Source: Gnetum montanum (taxonomy: Eukaryota > Streptophyta > Gnetopsida > Gnetales > Gnetaceae). From it: a stretch of 64,000 nucleotides of DNA. How positions within the stretch are numbered: position 1 is the stretch's first letter; every line of letters starts with the position of its first letter. Below the pieces are notes generated by a model that saw nothing but the letters and a program-made list of their open reading frames with translations, was not told the DNA's origin and did no database searches. The stretch lies in contig MNCI01034860.1 in assembly GCA_015680685.1 (NCBI GenBank), forward strand, positions 63,265-127,264, given 5' to 3'. The translations under genes and the position numbers were made by a program. Positions 1 through 11,370 of this stretch are shown piece after piece.

Positions 1-1527
1 GCAGTGTGGCTCCCTCATACTAGGTCAGCTCAATAGATTATCTTGAACTAAGTACAAAAGGTTCCAAATCATTAGCTACCTTATATTCAGCTATCCTCCT
101 TAACTTGTTCTCAAGCAATGCAATGCTTAGTTTCCTTTTTATGCATGTGACTTTGTAGTCATGTTGCATCATGGGTGTCATAAGTACCTAAGCTTTATGC
201 ATTTCCATCAGCTTAAGGACTTGGGAGCCCTATGAGAAGTTAGATCCTTGCCCTATTATGGTATCAAAGAAAGTCTTCTATACAAACTTAGAAAAAAATA
301 AGGATCAAGTATAAATGGAAACCGAAAATAAAACTAAGTAAAAATACTCAAAGGGAGAAAAATTCAAAGTGCTAGAAAGGACTTATAGGCTACTAGGCAC
401 TTAAGTTCAAGATACTAGAAATCCTATTGGCCCTCCTTCTAGTGCCAAAAATGTTCCTACAAAATATTCTTTTTATTCATACGAGGACACCTCCATGAAC
501 TAAGTATCAAGATACTTAGCACATAGCTGTAAATGGTCATCAGATTGATGTAACCTTTGATAAATCAATGATTATTAAATGAAGGGGTGTAAGTCCTCTA
601 ATCAAATACAAACTTAGCCTACTGTACACAAACCAATAATGGTAGGAAATCATGAAGAAGTGAAGTTTTTAATATTAAAATAACTAAGTATAAAATCATG
701 AGAAAAATAATGAAGTATGGATTATTGGAAATTAACTAAGTGTAGAATAAGTTATGAATGATGGAATAAAAATTAAGTGTAGAATATAGGCAAATACCCT
801 AAAATATTAATAATAGTGTAGTTTTAACATGTTTCAATTCCCTCTCTAAATGGTGGAATTTTTATACTAAATAATGGTTAACTGTCAAACCTTGAAAATT
901 TGACTAAATATGAAATATGATGTAGCAAATAGAAAAAATCCTAAGTATAGAATATAAGTAAACAAGCATAAAATAATAAAAGTGCAATGCATCAATATGG
1001 AAGAAAGGTCACAAATCCTTTCCTCAAAAATAAAATGTTGTATTAATGAGTTGAAGTGTTCTCCTTCTATGGAGGGCTAAACTACAAATGATGGAAGAAA
1101 AAAAACATGCATGTAATAGAACTGATCAAGAAAGCTTAGATCTGAAGCAAAATATATATTCAAAATATGGGATTGAACCTTTGGAAGGTTGGGTAATGAC
1201 TTGAGAAGCTATAGATGTGATCTAAAGTTAATTCTAGGTCACAATGAGGCTATTTTAGCTAAGGTTCCCATTACTGACACAAGAGCTAAAACAATTCTAA
1301 CTCTGCAAAGTAACATTGACACCTAAAAATTCTATCTCTACAAGTGATGTTGAAGGTGCAAAAGATATTGATGGTAGAGGAGCATGTAGGTGCTACAATG
1401 GTAGTAGGTGCTCATTCTCTTGATCTCTCGAAATATGATAAGTGCTCTTAAATCTCAAAAGATCCTTCCAAATCTCTAAAGATCCAAACCAAAACTTGTA
1501 TTTTAAGCTTGCATTTATATGTCCAAA
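1..1527. other. AT-rich flank with part of a minus-strand LTR element
   Basis: No coding region is supported here. The sequence is AT-rich and full of stops. At 431-447 the minus strand reads TGGCACTAGAAGGAGGG, nearly the same 17 bases that follow the 5' LTRs of elements A and C in this window. A TG follows on the plus strand at 452, which would be the CA end of a minus-strand 5' LTR. I infer that a minus-strand element has its leader at 1-430 and its LTR from 452 rightwards. The far end of that LTR could not be fixed; a possible boundary is near 838. Confidence 0.4.
431..447 (-). promoter_or_regulatory. Primer-binding site of a minus-strand LTR retrotransposon
   Basis: On the minus strand this reads TGGCACTAGAAGGAGGG, one base different from the primer-binding site of element C (61,919-61,935). 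The adjoining plus-strand TG at 452 fits an LTR terminus read from the other strand. From memory of plant tRNA sequences, the complement matches the 3' end of tRNA-Asn including CCA. Confidence 0.55.
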
Positions 1528-3085
1528 TGAAACACCACCAAAAATTCATGTTGCAATTTGTAACCTTCATTTCCCAACTTGAGGCAAGACTTTATTGTAA
1601 ATGTAAGATTTAGAGTCCATGAGCTACAATCTTGCATACTTTAACTTTTGGGGGCTGAAAAATGCCTCAAAATTTATTGTTGCCTACCTTCCCAAGTGAA
1701 AAAAAGTTACCTCATGTCTATATTTAGACTTCGGAAGGTTGAAAATGCCTTGAGAATGGCCAAAATTAGCATTTTCATGGGTTTTCATAGGGGTATAGCC
1801 TCATCTAGGCTAGAACCATCTACCCCTGGGTGTAGATGGAATAGATGGAATTTTTCATTTTCAACCCAACATAGTCACCACCAAAACCCAAATGAAGATG
1901 CAGCATTGGAATTGTTGGGATTTTCCATTTTGGAATTGGCAACATTTTCCATTTTGGAATTGGTGGCATTTTCCATTTTCCCAATAGTGGCCACCATAGT
2001 CACCCCAAGTCTTCACTAGTTGCAGCATGGCCAGCATAGATAGCATTTTCCATGGTTTCCAACATTTTCCATGGTTTCTAGCATTTCTGTCAATTCCAAC
2101 AGTTCCAACATAGACCACATTTCCCATAGTTTTCAACATTTTCCAACAATTTCAACATAATCTACCAAGGCCAACATAATTGGGATGGTGTCATCATAGT
2201 CACAAATGTCCATCTGCTATTTATAGTAAATGAATGGGCTTTGGTGTCTACAATGTATACCAAACTTACTATAAATGGCAACTACACTGAGAATTGTAAC
2301 CATTGTAGCTTGCAAATTGATATCAATCTATCAGCAATCACAACAGTGATGTGCAAGCCCCAAAAATAGTAATACCATACCTATAAAATCCCAACATAGA
2401 AACTATATTTCAGTTCTAGGTTTTGAAGCATTTCCCATAGCACAAAGGAGCAATTAAGCATTTTTCATAGCTAAGCCCTTGCAACCTTTCAACACTTTTT
2501 GGCAGTAAAAGTAGTATCTACACTGGGCGTAGTGACTCCCACGTAATGTCATTGCACCAAAGGTGGAACACCAATCCATGATCATGAATTGTTGATCCCA
2601 ATGGAAATTAGTGCAGAGATGCTAGAAACAAGGGTTAGGAAAAATCGGGATCATGGAGTTGACGTAGAACATAGCCTGCAAGCTTCAACGAACTTCAAAT
2701 TCTTTCAGGTGACTTCTTATGTAGTAAGCACAAAATCTATACTTTCTGAACCTACCACTTTATTTTCCATTTTAATAAATTCATAGTTCATTATAGTGCA
2801 GATCTAATTTCACGTTTTCATTTTTTTATCTTTTCCCATTCTAGATCTACAATTCCATTTCCACTTATGCTTCCATCTTCATTTAAGTTTACATTTTCAT
2901 TTCCATTTATGTTTATGTTTATGTGGCCATTTTACACTTCCATAAGTCCTTGTGTGATCAGCTAGACTATCTAGGATACTTTGAATCTTATTTCTAAAGG
3001 CCCTTAGGATTCAAGGCTAAAACTATTTCGATGCCTAGGATATTTCAGTTTCTATTCTAGCAACTAAATTTTCCCAGGTCCAATA
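1528..3085 (+). repeat. 5' LTR of element A
   Basis: It matches 13471-15065 along its length. It contains runs of a TTTTCCATTTTGGAATTGG motif near 1918-1990 that are also in the 3' LTR. A TATA-like TATTTATA at 2218-2225 is a candidate promoter. Open frames inside it (for example near 1650-2020) come from this low-complexity sequence and are not genes. Confidence 0.85.
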
Positions 3086-3091
3086 GTTTTT

Positions 3092-3108
3092 TGGTGCTAG
3101 AAGGAGGG
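3092..3108 (+). promoter_or_regulatory. Primer-binding site of element A
   Basis: TGGTGCTAGAAGGAGGG begins six bases after the 5' LTR. It differs by one base from the site in element C. Its complement would prime from the 3' end of a tRNA, probably tRNA-Asn. Confidence 0.7.
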
Positions 3109-3389
3109 AATGAACCTCTACACAAATTCTTGGTCATACACCCTTTTTCAATCTTTTTCCAATACCAAGTCTACTACGTTTCTAACTTTGAGACTAAATT
3201 CCGTTATTCCTTTAACACTAATGTTTGCTACCCAAACCCTTTTCCATATCTTAGCATAGTTGTGATAAGCAAGTTCGATGTGTCTACTACACTTTCATAT
3301 CAGTTGTTGGTTTCCTTAAAGCTAGTGTAGTTGATCTTAAAAATACATTTCCAAATCTAAAACCAATTTCCATCCCACTGCAAAACCTT

Positions 3390-3650
3390 ATTTTATTCCT
3401 AAAGTCTTATTCTATCTCAAAAGCTCTATTCTATTTTAGAGTCCATATTCCATTCCAAAAGCTTTATTTTGTTCTAGAACATTTATTCCATTTCAAATCC
3501 CAATTTCAATCTAAAATGTCATATTCCATTCTAGAAGCCTTATTCAATTCAAGAAGCCTTATTCCATTCTAAAAACCATTTTCCATTTCAAAACCTAGTT
3601 TCTATTGGGAAAACCCAATTCCATTAGAAAATCCATTTTCATTGCTGAAA
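3390..3650 (+). repeat. Degenerate tandem repeat in the element A leader
   Basis: About ten degenerate copies of a 20-30 base unit resembling TTATTCCATTCTAGAAGCC follow one another between the primer-binding site and gag. No reading frame is conserved through them. Confidence 0.5.
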
Positions 3651-3959
3651 AAACCTCTTTTTTCCATTTTCACCACTTAGCATAGTTGGTTGGGAATTAT
3701 GATGTCTATTGCACAGTACATGACCATCTACTGCACAATATTTCAAAGTATCAATTTCCCACTACCTTTCCATTTTTAGTCAACTATGTTAGTGGATTAT
3801 CCCAATTATTACATTTTTTACTGAAAATAGTAAAAAAGTTAAAACCATTTCTTTTGACAATGCCTTTAAATTGATCAACTATCCTACCTCTTAACCTAAC
3901 AAATATGACATCCAACTAAGATGCAATTCATGTTTATGATCCAAAAGACCTCACAGTCA

Positions 3960-6250
3960 TAGAACGAAGGTAATCACTTAGACAAAGGAGCAAAACCTGG
4001 ATTTTATAGTTATCAATGAGGAGTTCTACAACTTCCTCTATGCCAAAATATAAGATGGTCTCTTAACACCATGCTTTGAATCTAACGCTAGGTGTCAATT
4101 CAAAATTATACATTAGGATGGAAAAGAATACATTCCATCTCCTTATGACCAAATTCCCCTCACTAACTTTTATGCACAAATGCTCATACAACTCATAGAG
4201 GTTGATGAGTTTAGTAAGGGAATTAGCTTAGAGGATCATCAAGAAGAAGATGATGAGCTTAAGGCTAAATAAGAGCCAAACACCTTCATTAGAAGTACTT
4301 TCAAATCTTTAACTCCTCAAACCACTGCACCCAACTCTGTGTCTCTTACCTCATCAATGGGACAAGTCCCTCAACCCAACTCTCCTCATGTCTATTCTAC
4401 AATGTTTGAATCTACACCTGTTATTGCCACACACTAGGCACAATACATGCCTTGATCCACCTCCTTTTTCTCATTGATACCCTTTGCCACACAACCTTAC
4501 TCCATTCCCCTAGTGTTGGTAATGTCAACCTCGCCATCTTCCTTTACCACACTAGCAGGATTCTCATTGGGACCCTAGCAACACAAGCCCCTCATACTCC
4601 TTTTGTCCCCTTTGTGCCTTAAGTTTTAGCACAAACATCCTTTTCCTTGCTTAGCCTACCTATGAACACCATAACCCAACCTCTCCCTTTGATACCGCAG
4701 CCTATCTCGAGGCCACAAACCTCTCAACTCCCTCCTCAACCATTGACACAAGCACCATAGCCTACAAGGATGCCCCAAGGCTTGGATCAAGCCTTCTAAA
4801 TGATCCAAGACCTTACCGAAGAGCTATGGAAACTCAAGGCCAATACAACTCAAATGGTCAAGGTTCTATATTTCTACCAAGATGATCCTATAAGTCCTAC
4901 GATGCGTTAAATAACATTTCCTGTAGGTTGGCCTATTCCAAACTTTACCAAATACAATGGTGAAGGAGATCCCAACACACATCTAGTCACATTCTAGTTT
5001 AAGTGCCTCTTTTTACAAGCTTGGCCTCATACAATACTATGGATTTTTCCCATGTCCCTCAAGGGTAAGGCTCTAACTTGGTACCAAACTTTTCCTAGAG
5101 GTTCAATATCTTGCCTTGAGGACTTTATTAACTAATTTGTCAATCACTTTAGATACAACATGAAGCCAAATGCCACATTGGATTAACTAATGAAAGTGTG
5201 AAGTAGGGGCCACTTGAATTAGTCAAAAGGTTCATTCAAAGGTGGAACTCAACACTTAAATGAGATTTTGTAGCCACCTCTTTTCCATCTTTAAGGAAGC
5301 AATAAATGACTTTATCAAGTCAAAACTTTACTACCTAGAGCCCCAGTCACTAAGCCAAGCCTTCTCACAAACTAATAACATCAAGGAGGTAGCTAAGATA
5401 AGTAATGACGCAACCTATGTGGCCTACATAAACCAACATGTGAGGAGGGATTGCAACAAAACCAAGCAAGAGCATACAACTATGGCCATAGTAGAAAAAG
5501 AGTCAAAACAAGGGGAAAGATGGGGATCATCATCATGCAACACATCCCAAGACTCATCGCAACCATGCACTTCCTACACCAAAAATCAACCAAGGCCAAA
5601 ATTTGGATAGAAGGATAGATCTAAGTACACTAGGTTGCCTATGAAGCCCTTTGAGCTTCTAGAATATTTGCTTAAATATGACCATATACAACATATGCAA
5701 CTATCTAGAGAAGCTCGTAAGAGGCACAATCATCTTTGTGATATAGCTAGAGACCCAACGATAGCTACTGAAGATGATCCTAAGCTACCAAAGTACTTTA
5801 GACTATATAAGTATTGTCATTATCATCAAATGGCTGGTCATAACACCAATTTTTGCCTAGAATTAAAGGATGACCTCTAGAAGATGATAGATGGTGGAGA
5901 CTTGGTATTGAATGAGCCCAACTCTCCAAGTGTTAACAACAACTCCTATACCGTAGCCTCATTCATAGAAACCAAATGGTCTAATCCTCCTAGGGAACCA
6001 TTTGTCATTAGAGTATCATTCTAGTCCTAAAACAAAACACCTAGAGAGCCTTTTGATATAAGAGTAGCATTGCCTCTAGCCCCTAAGAAGCCTTTCATCA
6101 TATGTGTCCCCCCTTTAGTGGCTCCAACATCACAATGTAATCAACAAGTTTCTAATCCTCCAAAGCCTAGGGAACGATTTGTTATCCAAGTCCCTTCACC
6201 ATCAACAAGTAAGCCTATAAAAATCCATGACCAAAGCTCACATATAGTGG
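3960..6250 (+). pseudogene. Degenerate Ty3-type gag of element A
   Basis: Gag would form the particle that packages element RNA. The frame is broken by many stops, several of them TAG or TAA where glutamine is expected. Near 4,140 the frame reads EYIPSPYDQIP, matching EFIPSPYDLIP in element C near 62,950. Around 4,860-4,990 it reads FYQDDPISP and later TKYNGEGDPNTHL, again matching element C (FYHDDPISA, TKYNGETDPNAHL). A zinc-knuckle-like stretch, YCHYHQMAGHNTNFC, lies at about 5,815-5,860 in the pattern usual for the end of Ty3 Gag. Open pieces remain at 5260-5610 and 5635-5880. Proline-rich linker sequence follows to about 6,250. Confidence 0.75.
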
Positions 6251-6567
6251 CTTAGAACTCAAAGGTGAGTAGGAAACCATCATTGCAATAGCAACAAAAA
6301 TAACCTATCGTCAAACCAACAACCAAGCCCACTAAAGGTAATCAACGACAAAAGGCTTTGAACTAACTGAGATCCATGCAAAGACCAAATACACCCATGG
6401 ACAAGGGGTCCAAGGCACATGAACTAAAACCTAACCCACAAACTCTCAGAAGGATGGAGGAGGTTAGAACCACTAACGTTGAAACATCACATTTCAAGGG
6501 AAAGAGTTTCCTCACAACAATGAACCAAACCAAATGATCCCTAAAACAAAAGAACACATCACCAAAC

Positions 6568-7290
6568 TTGTATCACCTAATTATGACTTCTCCAGCTTAC
6601 AAAGATGTACTAGTTCAGGTGTTAACCTCTATCCCTATGAGTAGAGACATGCTCGCTAATAAAGAGTCAATAGACTCTTTCATTGAGCAAGCTTCACTTA
6701 GAAAAAATGGGCACCAATCCATGCTCCAATTCTATGATAGTGAAGTGAAGATTGACTCTTGAAATGAAGAGGTGATATCTGCTCCTTTTCTCATTACTAG
6801 ACATGTTGGTAGATACAAAGTTCACTGTGCTCATGTAGACGATGGAGAAGTAACTAATGTGGTACCATTTTCCATTGTTAACAAACTAGGCTTAATTGAG
6901 AACATCTAAGAAACCACAACCTCAGCACTCAAGTCATTTAATGGATCATGAGTAGCAATGTGAGGTTCTATTTCCTTGAATTTCATATCCAAAGAGTAGT
7001 TTCCCACATTTGCCAACTTCATAGTGGTTGAAGAGACACCCAGCATCAACTTGATCTTAAGAAGAAAATGGTTAGCAAAACTCCACATAATCTCATCCCC
7101 TATACATCAAGAGATTCACTTTCCATATGAGGGACAGGGAAATTACCATTCGTGGAGATAACGTGTTACTACCTTCAGTTAATTATGTCAACATTGACCA
7201 AGGTTTGGAGGTGGAGTTCCAAGAGGAAACTCTCGACACTCAAACTAGGACCACCAACAACAAAGACAATAATGATGCTAGCAACATCAA
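6568..7290 (+). pseudogene. Degenerate retropepsin region of element A
   Basis: This follows Gag in the order expected of Ty3 polyproteins. The piece at 6568-6762 carries TSPAYKDVLVQVL and similar text often seen just before the plant retropepsin. Near 6,830-6,850 the sequence reads HVDDGEV where the active-site motif D-S/T-G is expected, so the second residue is changed. The segment at about 7,141-7,290 reads ITIRGDNVLLPSVNYVNI, which resembles the end of the protease and its junction with reverse transcriptase. No polymerase follows. Stops and frame changes make an active enzyme unlikely. Confidence 0.55.
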
Positions 7291-7555
7291 TTCCACGACA
7301 TGAAGTAACCAAAGAAAATGCATACAACTCACTATGATTAACAAGAATGGTGGTGAACATACAATTGTATAAAAAGAATTCCTTGACCTCTCAAAAGTCA
7401 AACAATGAGTTCATAGTAAACACCTTATCACTTCTTTTATTAATGGTTGTTTGGTTACTTTCGCAACATTGTATCATGCTTCATGGTTGGTTTTAGCCTT
7501 ATATGCTCTTTCGAGAGCATCCCATACTTACCAAGAAAGTATGGATCACGACCCA

Positions 7556-7671
7556 CTAAAACCTAAAATTGGCAACATCACAACCTGCCAAGGCCTAAAA
7601 CTAGCAATATTATGGTTGGCCAAGGCCTAAAACTGGTAACATGATAATCTACCAGGGCCTAAAACTGGTGG
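7556..7671 (+). repeat. Four-copy tandem repeat, about 32 bases
   Basis: Units centred on CCAAGGCCTAAAACTGG follow one another. A similar two-copy run lies at about 11,760-11,815 in the same element. Confidence 0.6.
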
Positions 7672-8929
7672 ATTTGTGGTCTTCCTCTTATTTCTTTTGT
7701 GTGTACACTGGGACATGTTCACCTTATTGCATTATTCATAGTTTTCATTTTAAAACTCCCGTCTCTTTTACATTTCTTACATTTTTCACTTCATTACCAA
7801 ATTTTATTTAATAGCCGTATTGTTTTAATTTGTAGCCTTTGTGCAAAAAAAAAACCTAGCAAACAAAAATGTAAACATAAAAACCCAAAAGTGTTTAGCG
7901 AAAACAATGGCCATGGAATGTCCTTAACCATAGTTGCATTGTTCAAGGTACTACAACATACAACAACAAGAACAATACATAGTTATCAGCATGCTCAACA
8001 ATACACAAAATTAAGCCATGGGAGGAAAAGAAGGCTCATTAGGTACATCATCACCAATTGCATCAACATCATTGTGTGAGGTCTACAAACAATAATAAAC
8101 CAAGTAAACATTAATAACCAATATAGTCATAACACATGAAATCATTAACTACAATTTATCTACAAACATACAATTACAATATTATGTACATAACAGAATA
8201 CTTGGTGAAGATAGGTATTCTTACTAGGTTTCTCCATTGTAAAAACTTCTTGTTTTGTACCATTGTTCCATCTAGGCATCGCTAGATAATTCATCATTGC
8301 CTCTAGCAAAAAGCCCATCTCTCTAAACTCGAGATAGGGAGATCGAAAATAATTAACCATCAAAAGAAAGTAAACTATGCATAGATCTAAGTTAAATACA
8401 TGGGATCATATAAGATATTTTGTCCCATCTATTTTTCTTGTATCTCTCCTTCAAGCTGCAAAGAAATATGAAGGTACAAGTCTCACAGCAAACCCAAGCT
8501 ATTAGCATTGTCACATTAGATATCTAATTTTCCCAAACCCTAAGCTTCCAATTTAATCCTCAAATCCCATAAATAAATCTATAGGAGATGTCTTGATTTG
8601 TTCATTTGCATAAAGCCAACAAAAGCAAAAATGCCTAGAAATAAAAGCAATAAAATCCCCAAAAACTATGCCACTCCTACTTCTGTATCCATAAATCATG
8701 TGGGACCAAATCGATAAGGCAACCATACGAAATGAATTGTTATAAATAGAAGTTAAACGAAACTTTAAAAAATCATGTAAGCAATTTAGAAGCAAGAACC
8801 TGTTTGGGAAAATAAATATTTAGTGAAATGATGAGTGCTGACATATCAATTGGCGGCTGTACTAAAGCCAAACTACAAACTCCACCATATTTATTACATA
8901 AGTTGAACAAAAAATGTAAACACACCAAG
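7672..8929. other. Element A interior without recognisable genes
   Basis: AT-rich sequence with no supported coding region. The part from about 8,160 to 8,929 lies just downstream of the antisense demethylase exon and may be its original 3' flank, carried along with the exon. The lysine-rich open frame at 7699-8079 shows no family resemblance. Confidence 0.4.
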
Positions 8930-9719
8930 GTAGAAGACTGACCATTGGCCCCCAACTTCTAACACAAATATCTAAGTCTTTTCACATCTTTTCCACTCAC
9001 ATCTCTTAATTGAAAAACCAGTTGTTTGGACAAGATACAAAATAAGTGTAGAAAAGCTTGATTTTGATTAGCAGGCGTGGTATGAGCAGCAGAAGAAATA
9101 TCTTGCTGTCCTTGTGCATGTGTGTTCATGTTTTTGTGACCAGACAAATTGTTAAACAAAACACTCAGTAGCACTTCTCCGTTATCACCAGTTGAAGAAG
9201 GATAAAAAAGAATAGAAAAATTCCCAAATGACAAATCAGGCTGTGCAAATAATTCTGTGAGGAGTGACTCAGGTATTTCAGTGAGCTCTTTGTCAGGTGG
9301 TGAAGAACAGGAGGAAGATGTAGACCCCCTGGAGTTGCCTACCTTGTAAATGTTAGCTACCTCCCTCATGCCACTAAAAAATGCCCCATGCATTGATGCT
9401 AGGTAATGTCGATTGGTCACCTCTCCCGCAAAAAATACTGTTCCATCACCGATACTTTCTGCTAAGGTATCATAATCATCTCCAGATGATCCAACTGCCA
9501 TGTGAGAGTAAGATCCCAGGCTATAGGGCTCACTCCCCCATCCTGTACACAGTTTCCATCGTATTTGGCACTGTAATTCCTTTAGCACTATATATTCCTC
9601 GAAGAACCGAAAGAACACGATCAACAGCCTGGTGATGGTCGAGGCTCTCGAACTCGATGGAAGCGTCGCCGGCAACAAGATGATGACCGTCCGCAACCGC
9701 AGCATAACAGTAGAACACT
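8930..9719 (-). pseudogene. LSD1/FLD-type histone demethylase exon fragment (amine oxidase C-terminus)
   Basis: The minus strand encodes the C-terminal part of a flavin amine oxidase of the plant LSD1-like group (FLD/LDL1), chromatin enzymes that demethylate histone H3K4. Recognisable pieces in order are LVAGDASIEFE, RVLSVLRGIYSAKGITVP, GSYSHMAVGSSGDDYDTLAE, VFFAGEVTNR and MHGAFFSGMREVANIY. A C-terminal extension ending RLRYLC resembles the tail of that group. About two bases are missing near 9,540, just before the WGSEPYSLGSYS stretch, which shifts the frame. A glutamate codon after RLRYLC is a stop at about 8,959-8,961. On the minus strand a pyrimidine-rich tract and CAG end just before 9,719, as at a 3' splice site, so this is a genomic exon and not a cDNA copy. 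It lies antisense inside element A. Confidence 0.8.
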
Positions 9720-9735
9720 GTAAACTGAAGAATCT

Positions 9736-10223
9736 TGTTAGTTCAGATCTTTAACCTTAGCGGTGAAATCCCTGCATCGCTGAAACATTTGAAGTCACTT
9801 AGTGGCGACGTGATGCACGACAGTGGCGAGGAGGGAGTTGGAGACAAGGCAGGTGAGTGGCGGTGTGCAACGGAGGAGACATGACGCGTGCATGATCTCC
9901 ATGGGGCCTGCGCATCCATTCCCCACGCCTACACGGCCTCCTCCAGGGCCTGCGTGGCCTGCAGGCCATCTGGCCTTGATCGTAGAGAACACTCAATTCA
10001 TTCACAGGATCTTGTCCTATGAAGAAACTATTCTGCTTACTTTAAGAATTCTTTGAATGCAAGGAAAGATTGATTGAGAGCTTTAAAAAGGAAAAAAACA
10101 AAGAGAGAGAATAACAATAAGACTACGTTGGGATTTGGGCATCCCATGCTGGCTACGTCGGGGCCTTGGAATAGATGCCAAATCCCATTCACCACCAAAA
10201 CTCATGTCTCTACCCCTACATCT
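9736..10223. other. Non-coding stretch with a small GC-rich patch
   Basis: 9,800-9,980 is GC-rich with several overlapping short open frames, none resembling a known family. It lies just upstream of the demethylase exon on the minus strand and may be captured intron sequence. Confidence 0.35.
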
Positions 10224-10280
10224 ATGTAAGCTAAGATGCAAGATGTAAGCTAAGATGCAAGATGTAAGCTAAGATGCAAG
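10224..10280 (+). repeat. Three exact copies of a 19-base tandem repeat
   Basis: The unit ATGTAAGCTAAGATGCAAG occurs three times without a mismatch, at 10224, 10243 and 10262. Confidence 0.9.
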
Positions 10281-10319
10281 AAAATGCATGATCAAATTAA
10301 TTATTTCAAGTGACTATGC

Positions 10320-11370
10320 TAACCTAGGGCCTAACTATGCTGGCCGAGCATAGTCACATGGAATATGATTCCTATTACTATTTTCCAATTTCAACTATGT
10401 TGAAAATTGCAGCATGCCTATGTTGGGCCAGCTTGGTCATTAGTAGAGTCTAGCGTAGTCTACCTAAAACTTAAATTCACTTTTGGAAGCCTTGGGACCC
10501 CACTGGAGCCTATTTTTCACCATAAAACTCAGTATTTTCCATTACCCAACCCTAGCTAGGTTAGAATTTGCATGACTATGCTAGGCCAGCATAGTCACTA
10601 GTAGAGCCCAGCATAGTCCACTTGGAAAATACCAAAATTGGCCTTAAATAAGTCAAATTAACCTCCCAAATCCTATCGAAGCCTACCAAGACACAAAACC
10701 ATGGAAAATCAAGGAAACTCATCAAAAATCATTTCCCATGCATGACTACACTAGGGAAGCCTATGACTACACTGGCCTAGCGTAGTCATAGTAGGAACCC
10801 ATTTTGGGGCAACATATACCAACACTATACCACTTAGAATGGCCCAAAACTAACTCAAGAAGCCTAGAACCTTGTTCCACCCCATCCAGCTACAATTCCA
10901 CTTTGTTTCAACCCTAAAAACACCCACTTTCTCATGACTACACTAGCACTATGCATGACTACACTATCCCAACATAGTCAAAATGGAAATTCCATAAAAC
11001 CCAAATTCGACCTCTGAATAGTTAATTCAATCCTCCAATGATCCTATGTTGACCTAGGAAGCTAGCAAAGCCCTAAGACCAACCTTAGAACCCTAGTAAT
11101 GCAATTATTTGATGTGACTACACTAAGGCCTACCATGACTACACTTGCCCAACATAGTCACCAACAAAAACATCATTTTCAACTTTTGGAAGGTACAAAA
11201 CAGAGCCAAAAGTTGCCGATCCTTAATACCAACCCCCTAAGCTAGCTATTTGGACCATTAAGAGCTCAAAAGTGACCATACTAAACCTGGGAAACTATCC
11301 ATGAGTGTTGACTATGCTAGGAAATGCATGGCTACATTGGGGGCGTAGTCACTAGTAGAGCCTAGCATAG
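10320..11370. repeat. Dispersed short inverted repeats built on GACTATGCT/AGCATAGTC
   Basis: About ten degenerate copies lie here. The clearest, at 10574-10596, has perfect nine-base arms GACTATGCT and AGCATAGTC around AGGCC. Another is at 10333-10355. Related half-sites (CATAGTCTACCAAGGCC) occur in both LTRs of element A. No coding potential is seen. Confidence 0.6.

Noticed and set aside
1648-2139. Open frames on both strands inside the 5' LTR of element A
   Set aside because: They repeat FSILELATFSILEL-type text caused by a TTTTCCATTTTGGAATTGG motif, and recur with different ends in the 3' LTR. They are not genes.
7699-8079. 126-codon open frame in element A
   Set aside because: It is a low-complexity lysine-rich translation of AT-rich DNA. 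It does not match integrase, reverse transcriptase or an accessory protein.
9795-10056. Overlapping GC-rich open frames on both strands
   Set aside because: They are short, mutually overlapping, without family features, and lie in probable captured intron sequence upstream of the demethylase exon.
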